From: Bacteroidia bacterium | Lineage (GTDB): Bacteria; Bacteroidota; Bacteroidia; Bacteroidales; GCA-2748055 | Reading direction: 5' to 3' | Assembly (NCBI GenBank): GCA_004525825.1 | Contig: SPBY01000265.1 | Location: forward strand, 1-5,308 | Length of the DNA stretch: 5,308 nucleotides | Shown here: piece by piece, positions 1 to 5,308 of the stretch | How the letters are laid out: every line of letters begins with the position of its first letter | Numbering within the stretch: the stretch's first letter is position 1 | Notes under the pieces: model-generated | Seen by the model: the letters and a program-made list of their open reading frames with translations, nothing else | The model's database searches: none | What the model was told of the DNA's origin: nothing | Position numbers and translations under genes: made by a program

Positions 1-1
1 C

Positions 2-1135
2 GGTGCGACCTTGATGGAGGCTTTCAAGAGCCATGTGAACATCCTATTTACCGTGGAAGATACAGGTATTGGAATACCCAAAGATCGGCTCAAGGAGATC
101 TTTGGAAGCTATACCCAGGCACGTGGATCGGTACAGCGTAAATTTGGTGGTACAGGACTGGGAACTGCCATTGCAAAGCAACTGGTGGAACTCATGCATG
201 GTGAAATCTGGGTGGAAAGTCCCTCTACCATTAAAACCGATGAGGAGCGTCCAGGGTCCAAGTTCAGCTTTACCATCGACGCTTATTCCAATGAGAGGAT
301 ACCCAAGAATTTTGATTTCAGCCCCATTGCCAGGCTCAATGAGATCAATGCCCTGATCCTTACCAAAGAATCGGATCCTGAAAGAAATACCATGGCTCGA
401 ATGCTACAGAAGTTCGGGCTGAATGCTGTGACCAAGATTTACCAGGACAGCACGGTAGACAGTGTGACCCACCACCTGCAGGTAAAGTCCGATGATTATC
501 ATCTCATTGTACTGGTGGATAAGAATCAGCTGGATGGATTTGCCCTGGCCCAGGCTCTGAAGAACAAGAACCTGATCGACCAGTATCCCGTAGTGCTTGT
601 GAGTTCCAATGACAGGACCGGCAATTACAAGACCTGCCGAAAACTGGGCATCGATTACTACCTGATTGAGCCATTTGAAACCAAGGAGGTCATTGATATC
701 CTGGATGAGAATTATCCGGGAATCGAAGACAGGCATAGCCTGGAACCCTTGATAAATGCACTGCCCGAAACCTTATCCATTCTGCTGGCCGAAGATAACC
801 TGATCAACCAGAAAGTCGCCCAATCCATATTCAAGAACATTGGCTATGAGATTGAGATTGCAAAAAACGGCCTTGAGGCTGTGGACATCATGGAAGAACG
901 GAAATTTGATGTGATCTTCATGGACCTTTTAATGCCCGAAATGGACGGTTTCCAGGCTGCACAGAAGATCAGGGAAAACGGACACACACTTCCTATCGTT
1001 GCCCTGTCGGCCGATGACTCGGATGAAACAAAGAATGCTGCTTTTGAAGCAGGCATGAACGATTATCTGATGAAGCCAGCCAGGGTCGAGGGCATCAAGC
1101 AGTTACTCATCAAACTTTTTTCATCAAAAATTTAA
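2..1135 (+). CDS. Hybrid sensor histidine kinase, C-terminal part (HATPase + pseudo-receiver + receiver); 5' end outside window
   Basis: This is the C-terminal part of a hybrid two-component kinase; the reading frame is open to the left edge, so the sensor region, the phosphoacceptor-His domain and the ATPase N-box are missing. Numbering from the codon at position 2: the ATPase domain shows a G1 box DTGIGIP (20-26), an F-box-like segment ending in YTQA, and a G2 box GGTGLGTA (about 49-56). A first receiver-like domain (about 115-238) is degenerate: the phosphoacceptor Asp is not in its usual register and the invariant Lys before the Pro is Glu (LIEPF). A second receiver (about 257-375) is canonical: acidic pair E264-D265, phosphoacceptor D308 in FMDLLMPEMDG, S336 and K358 in LMKPA. 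The protein ends right after this receiver, with no HPt or DNA-binding domain. By family knowledge, phosphate would pass from the His to the second receiver and then to a separate HPt or regulator not seen here. The stop TAA is 4 nt before the next gene, suggesting an operon. Confidence 0.93.
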   Translation, partial: GATLMEAFKSHVNILFTVEDTGIGIPKDRLKEIFGSYTQARGSVQRKFGGTGLGTAIAKQLVELMHGEIWVESPSTIKTDEERPGSKFSFTIDAYSNERIPKNFDFSPIARLNEINALILTKESDPERNTMARMLQKFGLNAVTKIYQDSTVDSVTHHLQVKSDDYHLIVLVDKNQLDGFALAQALKNKNLIDQYPVVLVSSNDRTGNYKTCRKLGIDYYLIEPFETKEVIDILDENYPGIEDRHSLEPLINALPETLSILLAEDNLINQKVAQSIFKNIGYEIEIAKNGLEAVDIMEERKFDVIFMDLLMPEMDGFQAAQKIRENGHTLPIVALSADDSDETKNAAFEAGMNDYLMKPARVEGIKQLLIKLFSSKI

Positions 1136-1139
1136 GGTC

Positions 1140-1907
1140 ATGCGCTCACATGAATTAGATTACAGGATCATCGGTGACGATATCCAGCTTGTGGAGATTG
1201 AACTGGACCCTTCGGAAACAGTCATAGCCGAAGCAGGGTCGATGATGTATATGGACAACCAGATCAGGTTCGAAACAAAAATGGGAGATGGTTCGGATCC
1301 CAACCAGGGCCTGATGAGTAAGCTCCTTTCTGCAGGTACACGCGTACTTACCGGGGAATCTCTTTTTGTTACCCATTTTACCAATCAGGGAGCTGGCAAA
1401 CAGCGGGTTGCTTTTGCAGCACCATATCCCGGCAAGATCATCCCCATAGATCTGGGCCTTCTGGGAGGATCGCTGGTGGTTCAGAAGGACGGTTTTTTAT
1501 GTGCTGCCAAAGGGACAAAAATCTCCATCACCCTGAATCGGAGAATCGGTGCCGGACTGGTGGGAGGCGAAGGATTTATTTTGCAGAAACTGGAAGGAGA
1601 CGGGATGACCTTTATGCATGCAGGCGGAACGGTGATAGAGCGAAAACTGAACAACGAAAGCCTGAGGATAGACACGGGTTGCATAGTGGCCTATACTCCG
1701 GGAGTTGACTTTAATATTGAAGCTTCAGGGAGCTTGCGGTCCATGGTTTTTGGTGGAGAAGGAATCTTCCTGGCCACCTTGAGTGGAACAGGAACCGTAT
1801 GGCTGCAATCGATGCCTATTCGGAAGCTGATCCAGGCCATCTCCCCGTATGGAAAGAATGTGAGAAAAGAGAGCCGCTCTTTGCTGGACAACTTCCTTGA
1901 AAGGTGA
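1140..1907 (+). CDS. AIM24 / TIGR00266 family protein
   Basis: A 255-residue protein of the AIM24 (formerly DUF124, TIGR00266) family, recognised by overall pattern: the N-terminal segment LDPSETVIAEAGSMMYM (about 22-38), TGESLF (71-76), a glycine-rich centre with GGEG (142-145) and GGEGIF (205-210), and GTVWLQSMP near 218-226. The family is expected to fold as repeated beta-strand (double-psi-like) modules. Its bacterial function is not established; the name comes from a yeast mitochondrial inner-membrane protein. There is no signal peptide or clear transmembrane helix, so it is probably cytoplasmic or peripherally attached. The ATG at 1140 fits the family N-terminus. An AAGG at 1134-1137 lies only 2 nt before it, too close to be a normal Shine-Dalgarno site. 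It begins 4 nt after the hybrid kinase stop, and its TGA overlaps the GTG start of mnmH, so translational coupling is likely. Length is normal for the family and the gene looks intact. Confidence 0.92.
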   Translation: MRSHELDYRIIGDDIQLVEIELDPSETVIAEAGSMMYMDNQIRFETKMGDGSDPNQGLMSKLLSAGTRVLTGESLFVTHFTNQGAGKQRVAFAAPYPGKIIPIDLGLLGGSLVVQKDGFLCAAKGTKISITLNRRIGAGLVGGEGFILQKLEGDGMTFMHAGGTVIERKLNNESLRIDTGCIVAYTPGVDFNIEASGSLRSMVFGGEGIFLATLSGTGTVWLQSMPIRKLIQAISPYGKNVRKESRSLLDNFLER

Positions 1908-2926
1908 TAACAATTGATGAATTCCTTGCCCTGTCTGAGAGGTTCCCAGTGATTGACGTAAGGGCTCCACTTGAGTTTGAGCAGGGCCACATTCCCGGGG
2001 CAATAAATATTCCGCTGTTCGACAACCACGAAAGAGAAGTGGTTGGGACCAAGTATAAGCAGGTAAACAAAGAGTCCGCCATGTATGCCGGCCTTGAGTT
2101 TGCTGGAAAAAAACTGGTTATGCTGGCCAAGGAAGGGGAACGGGAAGCCGGAAGAAACAAGACCCTGCTGGTGCATTGCTGGCGGGGGGGCATGCGAAGC
2201 AGAAGCATGGTCTGGCTGTTTGAGACCATGGGTCTCACCTGCCATCTGCTCGAAGGGGGATATAAGTCGTATCGCCGTCATGTTAAAGAGGTGGTGGCCA
2301 GCCCCCTGAATCTTTTTGTGATCGGGGGTCGGACCGGAAGTGGTAAAACCGCCATACTACATCAGCTCAATCTTAGGGGAGAACAGGTGATTGACCTGGA
2401 GGGGCTTGCACATCATAAGGGATCCGCTTTCGGGGCCCTGGGCGAAAGCGAACAACCTACCACGGAACAATTTGAGAATAATTTGTGCCAGAAGATCCTG
2501 GAACTGGATCCCCGGAAAATTACCTGGATTGAGGATGAGAGCCGGAACATTGGCAAATGTGTCATCCCCGGGGAATTCTATTCCAGGATGCGTGAAAGTG
2601 ATTTGGTTTTCCTGGATATATCCAGGGAGCTACGGGCAGAGTACCTGGTGGTCGATTATGCCAGGTATGAACCGGAGGCCTTGAAGGATTGTGTGATAAA
2701 AATCGGGAAGAGGTTAGGAGGCGACCGAACCAGGGAGGCACTTGAATCTATAGACACTGGCGATTTTCATACCACAGCCATGATCACCCTTCATTACTAC
2801 GATAAAGCTTATATGTTTTCCCTTGAGAAGAATCATGAAAGGTATCAGATCGTCTCGTCGGAAGATGTGGACCCGGTGGTGAATGCTGAACTATTGTTAC
2901 GACATGAAAAGGAGAGAAGATTATGA
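1904..2926 (+). CDS. mnmH: tRNA 2-selenouridine synthase (MnmH/SelU/YbbB)
   Basis: A 340-residue enzyme that replaces the 2-thio group of wobble uridine (mnm5s2U34 in tRNA Lys, Glu and Gln) with selenium from selenophosphate, by known family chemistry through an S-geranylated intermediate. Two domains are visible. The N-terminal rhodanese domain (about 1-130) has IDVRAPLEFEQGHIPGAIN (17-35) and a catalytic loop HCWRGGMRS with Cys92; E. coli YbbB has its essential Cys in the equivalent CARGGQRS. The C-terminal P-loop domain has Walker A GRTGSGKT (142-149), then DLEGLAHHKGSAFG (164-177) and EDESRNIG (210-217), all hallmarks of this family. Length is slightly below the roughly 364 residues of the E. 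coli protein. The start is GTG at 1904: an in-frame TGA at 1898-1900 rules out a longer N-terminus, and the next in-frame ATG would delete half of the rhodanese domain. The GTGA overlap suggests coupling to the AIM24 gene. No selD (selenophosphate synthase) is in the window. Confidence 0.96.
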   Translation: MITIDEFLALSERFPVIDVRAPLEFEQGHIPGAINIPLFDNHEREVVGTKYKQVNKESAMYAGLEFAGKKLVMLAKEGEREAGRNKTLLVHCWRGGMRSRSMVWLFETMGLTCHLLEGGYKSYRRHVKEVVASPLNLFVIGGRTGSGKTAILHQLNLRGEQVIDLEGLAHHKGSAFGALGESEQPTTEQFENNLCQKILELDPRKITWIEDESRNIGKCVIPGEFYSRMRESDLVFLDISRELRAEYLVVDYARYEPEALKDCVIKIGKRLGGDRTREALESIDTGDFHTTAMITLHYYDKAYMFSLEKNHERYQIVSSEDVDPVVNAELLLRHEKERRL

Positions 2927-3845
2927 ATTGCTGGCTCCCGCGGGAAGCTATGAATCATTGACAGCGGCCGGTCAGGGAGGAGCAGACGCCATCTATTTTG
3001 GAATAGAGCAGTTGAATATGCGTGCCCGCTCCTCGGCAAATTTCACCTTGGAGGATCTGCCTCAGATTGTCGCGAAAGCTTCAGAGCTGGGAATGAAGTC
3101 CTACCTCACGGTAAATACTGTGGTCTATAATCATGAATTGATCGGGATGCAAAAGATCATCGACCTGGCGGTGAAACATGGGGTGGATGCAGTGATTGCC
3201 TCTGACCAGTCGGTGCTGCAGTACTGCAACAGTGCAGGAGCCAGGGTTCATCTTTCCACTCAGCTGAATATAAGCAACATAGAGACACTGAAATTCTACT
3301 CCAGGTTTGCAGATGTGGCAGTTCTGGCCAGGGAACTGGACCTGGAACAGGTAAAGGAGATCTGCGAAGGGATCAAACTGGAAGGAATCAAAGGGACTTC
3401 GGGCGAGCCCTTCAGGGTGGAGATGTTCATACATGGAGCCCTCTGCATGGCCATTTCGGGCAAATGTTATCTGAGCCTTCACGAGCACAATCATTCGGCC
3501 AACCGTGGCGATTGTTTCCAGGTTTGCAGAAGGGAGTATACGGTGACTGATAAGGAGAGGGAAGTGGAACTGGATATTGACAATGAGTTCATCATGTCGC
3601 CCAAGGATCTGAAGACCATACATTTTCTCAATAAAGTACTGGACGCCGGAGTCTCGATACTGAAGATTGAAGGAAGGGCCCGTTCGGCCGAATATGTAAA
3701 AACGGTGGTGTCTTGCTATGATGAAGCCATTGCGGCCTATGTGAAGGATCCTATACGACGGAGAAGATCGTGGAGTGGGACAAGCGCCTGGCTAAGGTAT
3801 TTAACCGGGGTTTCTGGGATGGTTATTATATGGGACAAAGGTTAG
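2904..3845 (+). CDS. U32 family protein (TrhP-like), N-terminal catalytic part, frameshifted
   Basis: N-terminal domain of a U32-family protein. These were once called peptidases, but characterised members are Fe-S enzymes hydroxylating RNA (TrhP on tRNA U34, RlhA on 23S rRNA) or ubiquinone precursors (UbiU/UbiV). Numbering from ATG 2904: ELLAPAGS (8-15), GADAIYFG (26-33), the U32 signature EMFIHGALC...GKCYLS (173-191), and four cysteines C181, C188, C204 and C208 matching the family 4Fe-4S ligands, followed by MSPKDLK (231-237) and KIEGRARSAEYV (254-265). Homology ends at about residue 283 (position 3752). The remaining 31 codons to TAG at 3843 (arginine/tryptophan-rich) do not fit the family; the expected sequence continues in another frame from 3752. 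ATG 2904 is preferred over ATG 2883 because homologs begin just before ELLAPAGS. It overlaps the mnmH end by 23 nt. The C-terminal beta domain and ligand set favour the TrhP type over UbiU/UbiV, but the substrate is inferred. Confidence 0.88.
   Translation: MKRREDYELLAPAGSYESLTAAGQGGADAIYFGIEQLNMRARSSANFTLEDLPQIVAKASELGMKSYLTVNTVVYNHELIGMQKIIDLAVKHGVDAVIASDQSVLQYCNSAGARVHLSTQLNISNIETLKFYSRFADVAVLARELDLEQVKEICEGIKLEGIKGTSGEPFRVEMFIHGALCMAISGKCYLSLHEHNHSANRGDCFQVCRREYTVTDKEREVELDIDNEFIMSPKDLKTIHFLNKVLDAGVSILKIEGRARSAEYVKTVVSCYDEAIAAYVKDPIRRRRSWSGTSAWLRYLTGVSGMVIIWDKG
3747..3757 (+). other. Apparent one-base frameshift within the U32 gene
   Basis: Family-like coding sequence leaves the frame of ATG 2904 after codons GAT CCT (D-P, 3747-3752) and resumes as TAT ACG ACG GAG AAG (Y-T-T-E-K) from 3752. 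Inserting one base after the CC at 3750-3751 gives D-P-Y-T-T-E-K-I with no residues lost, matching the expected linker. No slippery heptamer of the X XXY YYZ kind is present between 3725 and 3757, so programmed -1 frameshifting is not supported. The cause may be a real mutation or a sequencing or assembly error; the window alone cannot decide. Confidence 0.8.
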
Positions 3846-4147
3846 GTGAGTGGAGTGAGAAATATGGTTCAAAGGCCACCCACAAGAAGGTATATGTGGG
3901 CAAGGGAACCAACTATTTTGACCGGATCGGAGTGGTCGAAGTGGCCATTGAAACAGGTTCTCTTGAAGTGGGCGACCAGGTGGTGATCATAGGCCCCACC
4001 ACGGGGGTCATTGAAACAACGATCAAAGAACTCAGGGTAAATGAAGAGAGCTGCCAGTCAGCCGGAAAAGGAGAATACTGCTCCTTTCCGGTGGATCAGG
4101 TTGTGAGACGTTCTGATAAGGTTTATAAGCTGGTGCTGCGTACCTGA
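3752..4147 (+). CDS. U32 family protein (TrhP-like), C-terminal part in the -1 frame
   Basis: This is the continuation of the U32 gene, one frame back. From 3752 it reads YTTEKIVEWDKRL, then VFNRGFWDGYYMGQRLGEW, which is the conserved linker following the U32 catalytic core. From about 3890 (VYVGKGTNYF) to the stop TGA at 4145 it forms the U32 C-terminal beta-barrel domain, with GSLEVGDQVVIIGPTTG and a closing RRSDKVYKLV. Joined to the upstream piece with one base restored near 3750-3755, the protein would be about 414 residues, normal for TrhP-like proteins. This frame is open from 3725 (TGA at 3722-3724). A GTG at 3770 could in principle start translation, but nothing upstream looks like a dedicated ribosome site, and an isolated C-terminal domain is not a known functional unit. 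It is best read as half of a broken or mis-sequenced gene. Its last 25 nt overlap the end of the minus-strand kinase gene. Confidence 0.82.
   Translation, partial: YTTEKIVEWDKRLAKVFNRGFWDGYYMGQRLGEWSEKYGSKATHKKVYVGKGTNYFDRIGVVEVAIETGSLEVGDQVVIIGPTTGVIETTIKELRVNEESCQSAGKGEYCSFPVDQVVRRSDKVYKLVLRT
4062..4091. repeat. Imperfect inverted repeat (hairpin) near the convergent gene ends
   Basis: The arms CCGGAAAAGGAG (4062-4073) and CTCCTTTCCGG (4081-4091) pair over 11 bp with one bulged A and a 7-nt loop. The hairpin lies inside the U32 C-terminal coding region, and on the minus strand it starts 32 nt beyond the kinase stop at 4123. That is a plausible place for a 3'-end structure of the kinase transcript. 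No T-tract follows on either strand, so it is not a standard intrinsic terminator. It may be a coincidence of coding for AGKGEYCSFPV. Confidence 0.4.
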
Positions 4148-5301
4148 GAGGGACTCTTCGTTAGCATGATTCTGATGATGGTAGAATCATTTGGGTCCGA
4201 GGAGAACACAAATATTTTTCCATCATGGTAGGATTCTATGATGCGCTTGGAAAGAGAAAGTCCAAGGCCCCAGCCCCTGGGTTTGGTGGTATACCCTGGC
4301 TTGAATATGGTTTTAAATTTTGACTTATTGATCCCTTTACCTGAATCCTCCACATCGATAATTACCGCCTTGTCGGTTTCCACGGCATGAAGGATGACCC
4401 TTCCCTTTTCTTTGATGGAGTCTGAAGCATTCTTAAAGAGATTTTCAATGACCCATTCAAAAAGAGTTTCATTGAGTTGGGCCATGATTGGTTTTTTCGG
4501 CAGGTCCAGAAGGTACTCCACGCTTTTTGGACCACGGTTTTTCATATAGTCTAGCGTGTCGGTCAGAATCCGGGAGAGGTTTGCCTCCTGAAGTGCAGGT
4601 TTGGAGCCGATTTTTGAAAAGCGATCAGTAATTTTTTCCAGCCTGGAAGCATCCTTTTGCATCTCACGGATCATGGAGGGATCCAGGTTCGATTGTTTGA
4701 TCAGCTCCATCCACCCCATCAAAGATGAGATCGGGGTGCCCAACTGGTGGGCTGTCTCTTTGGACATTCCAGTCCAAACCTCGTTTTGCTCAGCTTTTCT
4801 GGAAACACTGAATGCGATGTAGTAGACCAGGATAAAGAGGATGATCACTCCCAGTTGAACATAAGGAAATAAGGACAATTTTCTGAGCAGGATTGAGTCA
4901 CGGTAAAACAGGAGCTGGAAGTTTTCGGGCCCCAGGCTGATAATCAGTGAATCATTCTCCTCGCGAGCGTGCCTGAGCTGCTTCTGCATATAGGCTTCCG
5001 GATGCTTTACTTTGGTGGTATCAATGTTCTTTGAGCCCAGGATTTCACCCACCGAATCGGTCAGGATCACAGGAATATGGGTATTGCTTTCTATCACAGA
5101 AAAAGGAAAAGCGAGTTCGGTTTCAAGAGGGGCACCGATCACGAGACGGGTTGCCTCTGCCCACAATTCCATTTTTTGTCTCTCAGTATTCTCTATATGG
5201 CCCACCAGACGATTGGTATACCATAAAGATCCTACTCCTATGAGAATAGCAGCCAGCAGCAAGATTTGTTTCCAGCGTTGTTTTTTGGTGTAGATGTTCA
5301 A
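4123..5301 (-). CDS. Sensor histidine kinase, membrane-bound, HisKA/HATPase type
   Basis: A 392-residue sensor kinase read from the minus strand. Segments in order: TM1 about 13-29 (ILLLAAILIGVGSLWY region), an extracytoplasmic sensor of about 115 residues (30-144) with no recognised domain, TM2 about 146-166 (YVQLGVIILFILVYYIAF), then the dimerisation/phosphoacceptor helix with H185 in KETAHQLGTPISSL. The ATPase domain has an N-box IENLFKNASDSI (N287, N291), a G1 box DVEDSGKGI (D319) and a G2 box GWGLGLSLSKRI (343-354). All catalytic motifs look intact. No HAMP or PAS domain is evident between TM2 and the H-box, which are only about 20 residues apart. No receiver is attached and no partner regulator lies in the window. 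The start is uncertain: the best candidate is TTG at 5299-5301, giving MNIYTKKQRW, which resembles the N-terminus of Bacteroidota homologs as I recall them. The frame stays open to the window edge, so an upstream start is possible. The TAA stop lies 25 nt inside the convergent U32 gene. Confidence 0.9.
   Translation of the reverse strand: MNIYTKKQRWKQILLLAAILIGVGSLWYTNRLVGHIENTERQKMELWAEATRLVIGAPLETELAFPFSVIESNTHIPVILTDSVGEILGSKNIDTTKVKHPEAYMQKQLRHAREENDSLIISLGPENFQLLFYRDSILLRKLSLFPYVQLGVIILFILVYYIAFSVSRKAEQNEVWTGMSKETAHQLGTPISSLMGWMELIKQSNLDPSMIREMQKDASRLEKITDRFSKIGSKPALQEANLSRILTDTLDYMKNRGPKSVEYLLDLPKKPIMAQLNETLFEWVIENLFKNASDSIKEKGRVILHAVETDKAVIIDVEDSGKGINKSKFKTIFKPGYTTKPRGWGLGLSLSKRIIESYHDGKIFVFSSDPNDSTIIRIMLTKSPSQVRSTSL
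4166..4190. repeat. 8-bp perfect inverted repeat at the convergent gene junction
   Basis: The arms ATGATTCT (4166-4173) and AGAATCAT (4183-4190) are perfect complements with a 9-nt loop. On the plus strand this lies 19 nt after the U32 stop, inside the end of the minus-strand kinase gene (codons for NDSTIIRIM). The stem is AT-rich and no run of T follows, so a terminator role for the plus-strand operon is only a weak possibility. Confidence 0.25.
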
Positions 5302-5308
5302 AATAAGC

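Noticed and set aside
1134..1137. AAGG as a Shine-Dalgarno site for the AIM24 gene
   Set aside because: Only 2 nt separates it from the ATG, too close for a normal SD interaction; the other starts in this window also lack SD sequences.
1691..2281. Open reading frame of 196 codons on the minus strand
   Set aside because: Lies fully antisense to the AIM24 and mnmH genes, which have clear family motifs; its translation shows no recognisable domain and looks like a shadow frame.
3081..3623. Open reading frame of 180 codons on the minus strand
   Set aside because: Antisense to the strongly conserved U32 catalytic domain; no motif of its own.
3725..3757. Programmed -1 ribosomal frameshift joining the two U32 halves
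   Set aside because: No slippery heptamer and no obvious stimulatory hairpin just downstream; a base-call error or ordinary mutation is simpler.
1..5308. A new defence, mobile or selenium-based system in this window
   Set aside because: All genes fall into known housekeeping or signalling families; there are no repeats, integrases, toxins or unknown large proteins, and no selD or Sec machinery.

Overview
The window looks like chromosomal DNA from a member of the Bacteroidota, probably an uncultured Bacteroidales-like organism. This is inferred from protein character: the U32 protein and the minus-strand kinase with its HQLGTP H-box resemble Bacteroidota homologs as I remember them. The genes are tightly packed and start codons lack clear Shine-Dalgarno sequences, which also fits. 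No database search was possible, so the placement is moderately confident at phylum level only.

Layout. Positions 2-4147 hold one co-directional plus-strand run: (i) the C-terminal part of a hybrid sensor histidine kinase, cut by the left edge, with an ATPase domain, a degenerate receiver and a canonical receiver; (ii) an AIM24/TIGR00266-family protein 4 nt downstream; (iii) a tRNA 2-selenouridine synthase (MnmH/SelU), overlapping the previous stop by 4 nt (GTGA); (iv) a U32-family protein of the TrhP-like type, overlapping mnmH by 23 nt. The last gene is split by an apparent one-base loss near 3750-3755, so its C-terminal domain lies in another frame. On the minus strand a two-TM sensor histidine kinase occupies 5301-4123. 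Its stop lies inside the 3' end of the U32 gene, giving a 25-nt tail-to-tail overlap.

How the genes relate. The spacing implies co-transcription of the four plus-strand genes. MnmH and the U32 protein may both act on tRNA wobble uridine 34: MnmH exchanges sulfur for selenium in mnm5s2U, and TrhP-type U32 enzymes initiate 5-hydroxyuridine formation. A small wobble-modification pair is therefore plausible, although U32 substrate specificity cannot be read from sequence alone. The two kinases appear unrelated to each other, and no separate response-regulator gene is visible.

There is no gap over 300 bases without a gene. I found no RNA genes, mobile elements, CRISPR arrays or convincing promoters. 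I did not find an undescribed system. The points most worth a second look are the broken U32 frame, the mnmH-U32 pairing, the pseudo-receiver, and a hairpin embedded in the convergent 3' overlap region.
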